DNA from: Serpula lacrymans var. lacrymans S7.9
Lineage: Eukaryota; Basidiomycota; Agaricomycetes; Boletales; Serpulaceae
Assembly (NCBI RefSeq): GCF_000218685.1
Contig: NW_006763291.1
Location: 2,574,308 to 2,638,307, forward strand
Length of the DNA: 64,000 nt
Direction: 5' to 3'
The notes below the pieces were generated by a model that had not been told where the DNA came from, made no database searches, and saw nothing but the letters and a program-made list of their open reading frames with translations. The first letter of the stretch is position 1, and every line of letters begins with the position of its first letter. The translations under genes were made by a program, and so were the position numbers. This document shows positions 44,041-55,609 of this stretch, piece after piece.

Positions 44041-44754
44041 CTAATCTGTTGGCTTTTGGTAGCGAAGGCGTTCAACTCCAACTGCGTGATCTCTATGATT
44101 CATGTTAAGATCAACGGCTAAGATTTTATCTCCTTCTTTGGGATGATACTCCAAATTATCAGCAGGGAAAGTAATCTTGTTGGCCCGCCAATCAATTGAA
44201 GGATTAGTAAATATCAACCAGTCATGTCCCAGTAGTATGTGTGGCGGAAGTAATGATGCCACGATGACATCCATTAAGTGTTCTTTCCCTTTCACACTGA
44301 TGTGAAGGGTGACATAACACATTACTTTCTGGGATTGATCATTGGCTCCTGTGGCGTCAAGAGGGACGGGGAGTGGTGTGGTGTTGAGGGTATACTTGTC
44401 AATCAGGCTTTGGTCAATAACTGAGTTGGTGCAGCCGGAGTTGATAAGGGTAGGTACGGTGAACATTTGTCTGTTGTCTGTGGTAGTAACTTGAGAAATG
44501 ACATGGAGGCTGCATTTTGGCATGGGTCTATGCGGCGAGGTGTAAGCATGGATATGTTCCACAATATTTTCTTCATTGTGATTCTTCAGCATCTGTATTG
44601 CTTGCAGTGTGATATGCTCGTAATGGTCTCTATTCGCCCAGTTTTGTAGTAGAGCCCTTGCTCTTTCCGGTTTCTGGTCTTTGATTTGTCTGGCCAACCA
44701 TTCCGGTGAATGTGGCTTTGCGTAGTTTTTGGGTACAGCGTAGATGTTGATCAA
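44041..44754 (-). pseudogene. Gypsy aspartic protease region with altered catalytic residue
   Basis: A 237-codon minus-strand open frame. The protease core is LINSGCTNSVIDQSL, where family members have a catalytic Asp (D-S-G) but this copy has Asn. Further on are TLHISVKGKEHLMDV and HILLGHDWLIFTNPSIDW. The change is G-to-A in a CpG context. Without the Asp the protease would be inactive. Confidence 0.82.
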
Positions 44755-44823
44755 CTCAATTCATTGCAGTTGTTGGTAGTGTACAAGAGTTAGATACAAC
44801 ATTACGGGTCAGAGAGTCCGTGC

Positions 44824-45516
44824 TTACTCCTGACCATTCCAAAAATCCTTGGGAGGTGCTTCAATTTTTTTTAACGATGACGTAGTGGGAGTGTCTTTGG
44901 TTTCCTCCATTTCCATATAATGTATTGCCACCTTTCCATATGGACAATTCCTAGAAATGTGGCCTTGCTCACCACAATTGTAACAAATAATGTTCAGGTT
45001 GGGCCAACATTGTCTCTGTGTGTCCGAACACCCAATCTCCATAGGCACACCTGATCCTCCAAATGTTCCTGCTGCGTTGGGATGGACTGCATTCTGGGGC
45101 AGTGGCATCTGAGGTGGAGTATAATACGGTCGTTGTTGAATATACTGTGGTCTTCGCATCTCTGTACACGGTACTACTTGTTGATTCTGCTGTGGCGGCG
45201 GATAGTTTTGATTCTGCTGATAACGTGGTTGATACCATTGGTACTGAGGTGGGGGTAGTCTCTGCTGTGTGGGTCTGCCTCTCCTCCTTTCCAAGTTAAG
45301 TTCTTTGTTCCGCTGCTCCCACTTCCGGGCTGCTGTCTTCCATTCTGAGTACGTGGTGGGTAGGTTTTCCTGTTGCGAGATATGGTTGCAAAGGAATTGA
45401 GAGAGGTTTTGGCAAAGGATACTGTGAATAAACGGATAACTTTCATGTGTGTCTGTTGGTAATCCCGCTTCCATAGGTTTGGACTCGAGTCCCCCAAAGT
45501 ATACATCAACTGTCAT
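44824..45516 (-). pseudogene. Gypsy Gag nucleocapsid part with CCHC zinc knuckle
   Basis: A 230-codon minus-strand frame: a helical start (YSEWKTAARKWEQRNKELNL), a long Gln/Pro/Tyr-rich linker and a zinc knuckle CYNCGEQGHISRNC near the end. It binds element RNA in the family. It follows a capsid-like region in other frames and precedes the protease. Confidence 0.82.
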
Positions 45517-45522
45517 ATCTCA

Positions 45523-46142
45523 TTGCTCATAGCTATGAAGCGCTATTTCTGCATTCAACTTGAGGTGGGGTCCATGAATTCATTATCTAATTCCTTGATA
45601 AACTCCAAGATAGTTCCCCAATTCCGTGGTGCGAATAAGTCTCTCAGCACCGCAGGTTTGTTGTTGAAATTTGCCTTCCAAGTGTGGCAGGCATCATTGG
45701 CTTTATCGGACGAGATTTGAGACAATGCAAAGAGGATTTTGGAGGAATCAGTTTGGAAACTTTTGGGGATATGCGATGAAGTAGTTTGCTAGCACGTTCT
45801 TCCAGTCAACATATGTTTCCTTTTTGCCGATGAATTCGAACAGAGGAGAGGCAAGGACAGCCTTGCTGCCTTGATTGGATTTGTTGGTCATTCTGGCTGC
45901 TAGATCAGGTTCAAGGTCTAAAGACTCTTGATTGTACCAATTGTCAGGTTGGTTTTCAGGTGGTGGATTCTGAGGTGGGGGGGAAAGTCTTCTGGTCCTG
46001 CAGATTGATATAAATTGTCTGGTTCTAGGGCTTCAGTGGCGGCTCCTAGAGATTGTGGAGGAGGTGTTTTGGGAGTAACAAAAGGACGGGGTTCTCGATA
46101 GGGCTCCAGTTTTAACGAGTTAGAAAAATGAGTCTTATTCAA
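45523..46142 (-). pseudogene. Gypsy Gag capsid region, broken
   Basis: Minus strand: MNKTHFSNSLKLEPYREP at 46142, then after breaks MTNKSNQGSKAVLASPLFEF, GKKETYVDWKNVLANYFIAY and a stop at about 45,770. Further capsid-like sequence (NDACHTWKANFNNKPAVL) leads toward the nucleocapsid frame. Gag assembles the particle. Confidence 0.7.
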
Positions 46143-46308
46143 TCAAAGTCCAGGTCAAAAACAAAGTTACTAGGGAAATCTCCTCCTTCTGCTTCCTGAG
46201 GTCTCCAATATTCTATGCCTCCTGTAGACTCTTTGTTTTCCAATTCTGTCCCTTCGTCTGATTTGCCTCCTATTATATCTTCCAACAAACTTCCCATTTC
46301 TAATTCAA

Positions 46309-47836
46309 TTATTTCTGTGCTAGGTGCAAAAAGTTGCTCGACTGATGGGATAAGTGATGCTTCTCCTCTTTGACCTTGGTAGGTGGACGAGGATTGCGAG
46401 TAGATATGAGTTTTTGGACTATAATTAGCAATGGCCCAGAAGTCACTTTGGAAACAGTAATGATGAAGTGTTCGGGGTAATCTGATCGCTGGTTAACAAT
46501 GAATGGCGTGAGGATTTCTAAGACCCAGTAGTACTTCTCAACGTATTTGGAGACATATTGGATGTTGTCTATATCAGCGGTGTAGTCTTCCCCGTCACGA
46601 GCTTTCCTCTGTGCAGTTGCAATAAGCTGATCAAATTGAGCTAAACCAGCAACAACTTGTCGGATCTGATCTTTGGTAGCAGGTGTGACGATGATAACAG
46701 AGGTACTGTGTTGAAGACCAAAACATGGTCCGAATGCTTCGAGATCTTCGACTTGGGGGAGGTAGAGAGTACAGCGGAGTCGCATCAAGTAGTTGATGAT
46801 GGAGAGGTTGTCGAGATGGTTGCCGATGCAAAAGTACTTGATGGGTTGATAGTGGACTGGAGAAGTGGAGTAGATGTTGTAGTAGTTGTTTGTAGAAAAT
46901 GAGGAGGGGATGTTGTAGGTGGGTTCTTCTTTGGGCTTCTTCCTTAGAACAATACCACAAGGCAAGGTATGTTCAAAATTGTAAGGGAGAAGTCGACTGG
47001 GTATGCTTGGGAATGAGAGAGGGTGAATACGATAAAGTTCAAGGAGAGAGGGAATATAATCCTGCAAGATGAGATGCAGGTTTTGTTCCTGTACGTTCAC
47101 TGCTCCTTTCAAGAGTTTAACCCTCTGAGTGTTCTCGTAACTCAGGCGTACTAGGCTCTCGAAGTAGTCGTTCAACAGAACCTGATCGTGGTGCAGGAAT
47201 ATGAAGATTAAAAGTTCTCTCTGTGCCCTATCTGAGACGCTGGAGAACCTCCTCGAGGCTCCTAGTATTTCTCCTACAGATGGTGGAATGGTAAAAGATA
47301 GATTGGGTGAGGGCGAGGGCGAGGGCATTGTTTATGTCAAGGATGATTTCCTCAATTGGATCAATTGGAGAAGACAAAGCAGATGAGTCTTGATACAATT
47401 CAGTGATCTGCTCGACTGTTCCTTCCGCGTCTGGGGTACGGGCTTTGGTAGGGACAGGGAGGACTGGGAGCGGCTTGTTGAGGGCTGCGAGGAAGTCTCT
47501 CTGGTGTCTGTGGTCCGCTTCTGAAACCCACTCTTCTGAGTGCTGTCGGGATGTAGACACGGTGAAGGTAAACAATATCGCTGATGAGCTCAGTCTGAAG
47601 ATATCGAATGATGCAAAGAGTGCAAGGAATTGGACAAGAGTGATTATGGTAGATGGGACATCCAGTTTGAGAGGACTGAACAATGATAGGTGTGGTAGTA
47701 TGGATAGTAAGAGGTCAATGACGGTGGTGAGGAGAGAGATAGGGATGATGGAGGTGCAGAAAAGGTGACGATGAGGGTTAAGACTGGTGCAGATGCAACA
47801 ACAGTCTTTTTGAGGTATAGCAAGATAGTCTTCCAA
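46309..47836 (-). pseudogene. Two overlapping long frames before Gag, function unclear
   Basis: Two minus-strand frames lie between the 5' LTR and Gag: 47836-47228 (202 codons, with a hydrophobic stretch and then VEQITELYQDSSALSSPIDP) and 47328-46309 (339 codons, starting MPSPSPSPNLSFTIPPSVGE). They overlap by about 100 bases in different frames. Neither matches a retrotransposon domain that I know. They could be an N-terminal Gag extension or an extra gene of this element family. Confidence 0.45.
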
Positions 47837-47879
47837 AGGGTCTCTGGAAGAGGATTTGAAGAAGGTGAGTTCAACATTC

Positions 47880-48464
47880 TGTCAGGCAACGAACACGAAG
47901 CTATATAACAACAACCAATGCCTGGCCAAGTCCTTGATGAAAGGCGGTGGATCAGGGTATGAGAGCTGAAGAGTATTGGTATAGGCACAAATCCAAACTA
48001 ATATTGAACTAAGGAATAATACATCAAGTATGTACTCCTTATATAGTGAACAGCGAGGGTCAGACCAAAAAAGGGAAAGAGTAAGAAAGTGGTCCGATCT
48101 ATTGTATTTACTAATCGTGTGAGAGAGAGTCTTGGTAAGAGATGTACAATTGGCTGTATCAGTAAGCCCATGATAAGGCGCTGAGTCACAGCCTACATTG
48201 CTGATCAATATCCCTCCAAAGTATTCCCAGACATAGCATTGGATCAATGCTATGTCATCTGGATATCTTCTCGAGGGTCTACAACGGTTCTCCTTTGTTG
48301 TAAGTACGATAGGACATGAGTATGAATGGAAAATAAGAAGAAGAAAGATAAGAGTAACAAGATACCAGCTGTGATCTCTAGTCCAAGGGCAAGAGGAGTG
48401 ATGGGGAATGAATCGGATAACCATGACATGATGGGAATGCAATGAGAAAAATTGATTCCTCAAA
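47880..48464 (-). repeat. LTR C3: 5' LTR of the gypsy element
   Basis: 585 bp, plus-strand view TGTCAGGCAAC to CCTCAAA. It matches C1 and C2. The inner side leads into gag; the outer side abuts ATAGT and the copia C-terminal half. Confidence 0.85.
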
Positions 48465-48892
48465 ATAGTGATGCTGATGGCAGCATGAACAAGAATTGCA
48501 TGGTGATCTTGGGTTACACCATCATGCTGAATGGAGATATTCCAAACAGCAGGAGCTTGTGGCCTTATCAACCACAGAGGCCTAGTACGTCGCCACGACA
48601 CATGCAACCAAAGAAATCCTGTGGGAAAAAATATTTGTTGATGAAGTGTTTATAAGCAACTCACCTGCGACCATACTCTATTGCAATAACCAGTCAGCCA
48701 TAGCCCTATCCAAGGACAGCCAGTACCATGCACATATGAAGCACATCGATATACAATTGCACTTCATACACCACGCTGTTGAACTGGTGTATTGTCCCAC
48801 AAACAATATGATCGCCGATACACTGACTAAAGCATTGCCATCATCAAAAGTGAAGCATTTTGCACAAGAACTTGGGCTCCGTGCAGCTTGAG
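48465..48892 (+). pseudogene. Ty1/copia RNase H end (C-terminal half of the split copia)
   Basis: Plus strand: SDADGSMNKNCMVILGYT, a frame break, then ILYCNNQSAIALSKDSQYHA, HMKHIDIQLHFIHHAVE and IADTLTKALPSSKVKHFA, stop 48890-48892. GGGGGAG follows as polypurine tract. It begins exactly where the other half (LVGYS at 28885) ends. Confidence 0.87.
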
Positions 48893-48898
48893 GGGGAG

Positions 48899-49205
48899 TG
48901 TTAGACGTTGAGGATTGAAGCATGAAACAAGCAGTCACAAAACATCTAGAAAGGAGTATAAGTTGAGGTGGTCTGTGCACCAATATATCCCATCAGTAAA
49001 TATTTTGGTTCTGTCTTACTTATAAACTGGCCTGGTCACCATGTAGCACCTCAGACTCATCTACGAGTTCTGAGGTGAGACCCTTTATCCCCCCCCCTTT
49101 TGGATACCTAGCTAATCATTAGTATAGCTCTTATCTTATCTAGGTACTTGAATATATCCTGAGACTCATCTACGAGTTCTAAGCTCTTATCTTATCTAGA
49201 TCAAA
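48899..49205 (+). repeat. Putative copia 3' LTR
   Basis: Begins TGTTAGACGTTGAGG directly after the polypurine tract. It contains CTTATAAACTGG as a TATA-like box and a hairpin (49049-49075). The right end is not certain; a repeated TCTTATCTTATCTAG occurs near 49,110 and 49,185. Confidence 0.55.
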
Positions 49206-51298
49206 CCCAAATAATTTCATTGGACTGCAGTACTGTCCGAAGTTTTGTAAACAAAGGTAAACAAATGAGCCACAGAGGCAAAATAATAAGCAACACGATC
49301 AATACTGAATGGAATGAAAATATGTAGGTAGCAGAAAGGTGCAGAATTACCAAAACTAACGCTATATGTTGTCACTGCTGAGTAAGTAAAGTATCTGATG
49401 TCATAGCATGTGACCAATTACGTGTTGAGTCTAGACACCAGTCAGGTGATGTGTCATGTGATCAGTCATGTGACTTTCAAAAGTGAGAGTCTGGAAATAA
49501 AAGAAAGAAAAAGTAAAATAATAGTGAAAATAGATGCCAAAAATACCGCTATAACAAACAGAGACCAGTAGAATGAGTGATTTGATGGATTGAATGACCC
49601 TATTCCAAGAGAGAGATAATATGATGAGTTTGCTCAACAGAGAAGAATTTCATGATGACAGCTGTGAAAAAATAATGATGTGTGTGTGTGTTTGTACCAT
49701 GTTGAACTTATTATACATCATATGATCAATTGCTTATATAATAATCACTTGCAAACATGTAGTTTAAATACTTTGTAGTATCAGCAACAAAACTGATGCA
49801 ATAAGTACCCCTCATTAATTTGGAATATCTCCTGATATAGTAAGTGTAGGAGTATGATGCAGCTACAATGCTGCAACGAGGAGCTCTCACCAACATGAAC
49901 CATGAGAAACAACTACCATACTAGTTTTCTATTTTCTTGGATTTCTCCAATAGTCTTATTTTTCTTTCAGACTAGTTTTTCGTACCTCAGTTCATTGCAT
50001 ATTGAACTGAGGTGAACATATCCATTTAGACTTACAGTAGAATAATTCTTTCTGAACATCCTCCATAGACTTCTACTCATTTACTACAGTGAGAACATCA
50101 TAATCTATGTCAGAAAGAATTACATAGGAAACCCAAATATCTTCTGAAAGCCCTGATCAAGGGCTTTCTAATGATACCTGTGAGCTGTCAAACTAGGCAG
50201 AATAATGTAATGTTAACTGGCTTGCTAAAGCTCATATATTGGTATTATATACCTAGACAGAATAATGTACTAGAAGGCTATTAATGATATGTCTCTATAA
50301 TGTCTGCATAATTATTACTCACATGTTAACTGGCTTGCTAAAGCTAAGGCAGTTAAACATGTGGTGCGACATTTCTATGTGAGTGGCTGTGCAGATTTGT
50401 AATCAAGGAATTGGAAATCCGGTGAAGTTCTATGTATGGTTGTTGTATTCTAACAATACCTTGGGAGTCTAACATCAGTATATCTCAAGATATTTGCACT
50501 TCAGAAAAGTAGTGCAAACATTGCATTGGTTCTGTTGCTCACTGTATATCACATGCAATTGAGCTTATTCCTGTATGTTTATGGTGTGCAGGTCAACCAC
50601 ACACTTACTCCAAATCACTCTCTGGAGTACTCCTCTGCATCTTATATCAACAATTTTTCAGATAAAGACATGCATCACACTTTTTTGATGGATTTTGTGT
50701 AACCCCTGTATTTAGTTCTTGTTACCTACTTTCATGTTGTATAGTAATCTGCAAACTATTTATCTACCAATTTATGTCTGATCCACTGTCACAATAACTG
50801 TTATCTATTATCATTATCAACCATTATCAATTGATAAAAGTCTCAAGATATGAAGGCTGACGGTCCAACAACCATAGACAATTCCAAGTGTTCACATGAA
50901 ACACTTTAGCATTTGGCAACTGCTTAATCAACAGTGCAGTTTTTCTCCATTGCAGATGGTGTTTCTTTGATGACAACCTTTGTCATCATACATTGACTGT
51001 GACATCATTACCTACATAGGAATACTCATAGGAATACTATAGATAGTATATAAGTACAACTACAAAACCTGTATTTACTTAGTTGTTCCCATCATGCCCT
51101 AGTCATAACCAAATTCATACATTCTCGAATCCCAACAGGAACGCCAGTAAGGGAGAGTATAAGTATATGGCCTTACTGACAGTGTACTCTGAAAGGGCCT
51201 AATAATCGCTAACATTACATCAAAAACGAAAAACAAACTCCTTTTGACCACCCAAGGGCAAGACTTCTATTGCATTGCCTCTTCCACAAAAATTGTAC
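49206..51298. other. AT-rich non-coding region with hairpin repeats
   Basis: About 2.1 kb without a gene. Hairpins: 49985-50012 (CCTCAGTTCA / TGAACTGAGG), 12-bp arms AATTCTTTCTGA / TCAGAAAGAATT enclosing about 80 bp from about 50,040, and GAAAGCCCT / AGGGCTTTC near 50,140. A direct repeat, ATGTTAACTGGCTTGCTAAA, occurs twice (near 50,213 and 50,325). Near 51,200 begins the 3' flank shared with the first aldo-keto reductase copy. Confidence 0.55.
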
Positions 51299-52775
51299 CT
51301 ACTTCAACTCAGGAGTGTCCCCGAACAGAGTCTTCACAGAGGCAGGAGGATAGCGATCTCCCTGGGCCCAATCTGCTTTCTCCGCAATAGCACGTACTTT
51401 CTGGATATCTTCAGGACTAAGCTTAACATAGGCAGCACTGAGGTTTTCTTCCAAATACTGCATATATCATTGCGTCAAAGTTGACGCAACATAAGTATAA
51501 TATAAGAATGTACTTTACCTTGATTTTCTTGGTACCTGGAATGGGAATAACATCGTCGCCTTGAGCAAGAAGCCAGGCAAGGGCAACTTGACCGGCAGTA
51601 GCATTATAAGCAGCACCGACTTCCTTCAGACTGTCGGCGAGTTTGAGAATATTGGGGAAGTTCTCCTTCGAATAACTGTGAATTTGAGATACCCGATCAC
51701 AAGTCAGCGGTCGACATGCCTGGAAACGAGTAATACGCATACCGTGGAACAAGTCTTCGGAAGTCATCTTTCTCAAAGTCATCTGGAGACCTCTATTGAA
51801 ACATAGATAACGTCAGACTTTTTCTCGTGATATCAAATTGGGAAATATCACTCACATATTGACCGGTGATCAAACCACGGCCCAAAGGTGAATATGCTAT
51901 GATCTTGATGCCAAGTTCGCGAGCGGTCTTGAGCACAGCAAGTTTTTCGTCTTCAATATCAAGCGTGAAAGGCGAATACTCGAGTTGCACCGCAGCAATT
52001 GGATGCACCGCATGGGCACGACGAAGAGTGGCAGACGAGCATTCAGAGAGACCAAGGTACTTTACCTGGCCAGCTCTGGAAATCACAAAACATCAGATAA
52101 TTATGGATCAAACAAAAAGGGTTATTTTCTCACTTTACCAGTTCAGCCATAGCGCCGACAGTTAGCTACGTAGCTTCTTAAGATATATCATAAGCTAAGA
52201 AAGTCATGGAATTACCTCGATGGGAACGTCAGGGTCAGGTCTATCAAAAGAGGTCATCAATGACATATAACGAGGTGGATTTGACATGAAAGGTACCTAT
52301 GGAGGTAGTACAGTTCTACAAAGTCCACACCCAGCCGCGAAATAGACTTTTCAAACTGGATTTTTGCCTGTTCAGGCTCTCCATTGACACCAGCAGGTCT
52401 TCCTGAATTACGATCAACACCAAACTTAGTGGCCAGGAAGATTTCGTTCCGTTTTCCCGTCCGCTTGAACCTGAAAGCGATAGGTGAGAACAGGGGTAAA
52501 GGATCCTGACTGTCATTAATCGACAGACCATTTTCCAAGGAGCACTTCGCTATCTCCATATATATTTGCAGAGTCCCAGAAGGTGCAACCTTTCGCATAA
52601 GCTGCATCCAGGACCTATTCACGCCATCAGAGAATGTGAGAATGACAAACTGTTGACATACTTTGAAGCGCTCTTCATCAGATTCGACGGCGCCATAAAA
52701 AGCAGAGATACCCATGGCACCAAAGCCTATGGCTGAAACATCGCTATTGCCAATTTTACGTGTGGGATAAGACAT
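51299..52775 (-). CDS. Aldo-keto reductase, YakC/AKR13-like, copy 2
   Basis: Minus strand, start 52775 ([19 protein letters not shown]), stop 51299. The exon layout mirrors copy 1 at 7655-9132, and every junction I checked is GT-AG and in frame. The catalytic Asp, Tyr, Lys and His are kept. It ends GDTPELK like copy 1. Protein differences are few (for example [12 protein letters not shown] for [12 protein letters not shown]). A TATATATA lies upstream. A start 198 bases upstream is possible in frame but crosses the promoter homologous to copy 1, so I use 52775. It is first in a run of five minus-strand oxidoreductase genes. Confidence 0.92.
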
Positions 52776-53562
52776 TATTACTACTGTGGGGGAGGTGTTG
52801 AAGGCGGAGGAAAAAACAATGAATGGATAGTCACTCACCGGTCTGCTGTCTTTATATATATTGTGTGGAACCCATTGCTTCCCGATCAGAACGAGAGGGA
52901 CTTCTTGAATTGCTGCTGAATAAGAGTGTGCCATCGTGATTGGTGATACTGCTATCGTGGAATCATGTTCCATCTACAGCCGCGCCGAAAGGACAGGTTG
53001 CGTCATCCGGCAAGTTGCTTTTAGCTTTACTCGAACGTTAGTTGTACACAACAATCATGACCAGGCGAGTTCACGAACCACCAATATTGTTTGTGATCTT
53101 GGGAGACTTTACTCTACTGATCTAAAAATGTATAACTGTCAGACATATCTGTCGGGTCCCAGATCTCAAGTCCTGCCAAAGTAGAAAGATTTGCTGTTAC
53201 AAACGGAGTTCATGATCATTGAATGGATGTCACGGTGTAAACGCAAACATCCGATTTCGAAATCATGGAAATTGCCGACCGAGCTGGCACGTCCGTTTCT
53301 GCATGAATACACGAATTGATGTTACCCGCTCTGGCTTCGTATATCGAAAACTACGCTACAGGCCACACACTAACACACTAACGAGAAGTTTAAATTTGCG
53401 TTATTGTCAGGCTATTGTATGACCATTACATCGTAGAAATGTGGACACCATACAAGACAACGAACAGGTAGCATACTACGTCAGTTGACTACCATGGCAT
53501 TTCCAGACGCAGTAGAGCAATTAACGTAGGGCCACTTCTTTCTAACCCATTCTGCTAGAGCA
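52776..53562. other. Intergenic region
   Basis: About 790 bp: the promoter of reductase copy 2 (homologous to copy 1 for at least 180 bp) and the 3' flank of the next gene. I see no gene. Confidence 0.45.
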
Positions 53563-54798
53563 TTACTTACAATCAGGGAAGCCGATGCTACCCCAACCAG
53601 TCCAGGCGGGATGACAGGCGCGGAAGTGATGTGTTTCATCGATTTTGTGTAGGTCGCTAATTTCTTCATCAGTAAGGTCTACGATCGTGAAGTTGTCTGT
53701 GATTTTTCACAAGATTGTCAGCAGCCGAGAAGTTCAACGCATTCTTGACGAAGACTCACTCAGGATACGATGGTTGGTCACAGATTTGGGCAAAACTGGA
53801 CAAGGACAAAACTTAATATATATACATGTTATGATCTAGCACGAAGTGCCATACCTGTATGTCCTGGCTTGTTCGCCTGTAGCGAAATCAAGATATTGGC
53901 GGGCTGTACTTTGTACTTTTGCGCAATAGAATTGACGACAGTGTTCTTGAGTAAAGGTGAATTGTCAGAGCCTAATGGCGAGTACGCAGTCAAGGTTATC
54001 CCTTTTGATTGACAGTACTCGACCACATCATCTTGAGGACAGGATCTATATTAATGATTGAGCAAACCTGCCATTCCAGCGACGACATACATACGGGTGA
54101 AGCTCGATTTGATTAACAGCAGGTGTGACCCGAGCAGACTTAGTGAGCCTTTCGAGATACTCCACTGAGAAATTGGATACACCTGATATAATATGAGAAT
54201 GCGCAACCCAGGTGAAACCGCGACGAAATTAATCTTACCAATAGCCCTCAGCTTCTGCGGGTGAGCAAGATGGATGTCTTCCATATCCTTCCAGGTATCA
54301 AGCCAATCGTACGCCTTGTCAGCTTTACCATCTCGGGTCATAGGAGCAGGCCAATGCATGAGCCCTGGATATCATACATACATGAGAATGCCAGAGTCTA
54401 CCTGCCACACGTAAGCACTTACAGAGATCAATGTATGGCGTATCCAGTTTAGAAAGAGATGTTTCAAGAGCCTGTGCAACGTTCCTATGATCGGGGTTGT
54501 CGAGCTTCGTTGTGACAAAAATCTCTTCTCTTGGTACACCGGATGCTTTCAAGCCCTGACCAACTTCTTTCTCGTTTTGATAGCCAGCTGCGGTATCGAT
54601 GTGTCTATAGCCATTCTTCAAGGCAAACTCGACTGCAATCTCTACTTCTCCGGGTTTAGACTTCCAGGTCCCTTAAACCAGGGCAAAAATATCAGTGTAT
54701 GATAAGATAAGGGGCCCCGAGTCTGTGTATCACACACCTAGACCGACTGTGGGCATAATAGCACCGGTGTTAAGCTTGACCGACGTTGTAGCAGGCAT
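53563..54798 (-). CDS. Aldo-keto reductase, Gcy1/Ypr1-like (different subfamily)
   Basis: Start at 54798 ([20 protein letters not shown]). Conserved blocks: [20 protein letters not shown] (Asp and Tyr), EEIFVTTKL (Lys), LMHWPAP (His), LRAIG then [36 protein letters not shown], and [13 protein letters not shown] (NADPH-binding). It ends [11 protein letters not shown] at 53563. The last introns resolve cleanly, including one splitting HTV/LPKSV. The family reduces small aldehydes and ketones with NADPH in the cytosol. It is only distantly related to the YakC-type gene next door, so this is not a tandem duplicate of it. Confidence 0.9.
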
Positions 54799-55609
54799 AG
54801 CGATGGACGAAAGAGCAAAAGACTAGGGAAAAACCGAATCCTTTGAGATTGGGGTAAAACAATCCTCGTGATTTTCAGACTTTATAGCAATTACCTACCT
54901 TTCATTGTAAAATTATTAGCCAATGAATCGGTGAGCGCATGAAAGTATTAACGAACTATCAACGGAACACCGCACCGCACCAAGAACGTGAGTGGTTTAG
55001 TTGATAGACGTTTTCTCTCGATCCTGTGCGCCGGGAAAAGTTCGGATAACTAGTGAAAACGTCATCGGAGAAAAGTAATAGTAGTTTCCCGATCTAATAA
55101 GGCGATTGGCAATAATCGAAGGTAACCCCCAGCTCGATAAGATTCCTGCCACAGAGTCATCACAGCAGCGAGAATGACCTGACATTGCTTGACTGTCCGT
55201 TCCCAGATATCCTTGTAAAAAGGTGGGAAACATTTATCTTTCGTTGTGACACTCGTCATGTACGATGGGCTCACGTGAACTTGACAGTGGGACCAAGTGG
55301 GGACTGTAGTAGGATCCATCAAGGGATCCATGTGCAGGAATGCTTCGGGCCGACAGAATCCGACTCCAAGTGGTGCACAATTTATTTTGACACCCTTGTT
55401 CGGGCCTAAATACCGATATGCAAGCCGACCTCTTCGAAATCAGGTCCAATGCGTAGCACTAACACACTCAGGTGCTTGGATAAGTATAATATGATCCATT
55501 GCTTGATCGTTCTGAATAGATAGGGTGCGTCTACGTGCTAGTTTCATCATTCGTTCATCCAGGAGCTGCGCAGGATTTTAGATACTATAGTTCGATAACA
55601 TCGTCGACG
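54799..55609. other. Intergenic region
   Basis: About 810 bp between the second aldo-keto reductase and the flavin oxidoreductase. Short open frames on both strands have no recognisable content. I see no gene. Confidence 0.4.

Larger units (their letters stand above)
38745..48464 (-). mobile_element. Ty3/gypsy retrotransposon (family C), minus strand, broken
   Basis: Order on the minus strand: 5' LTR C3 (48464-47880), gag-like frames, CCHC nucleocapsid, protease, reverse transcriptase, RNase H, integrase, start of the chromodomain (EIIEGVDKYKVESIVV to KLDYL at 38745). The last part and the 3' LTR lie at 27995-28884 because of the inversion. Inside it are a solo LTR (38866-39278), element B copy 3 (40092-41909) and a tRNA-like insertion (43311-43507). 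The element entered a copia gene, with ATAGT at both outer ends. Confidence 0.85.
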
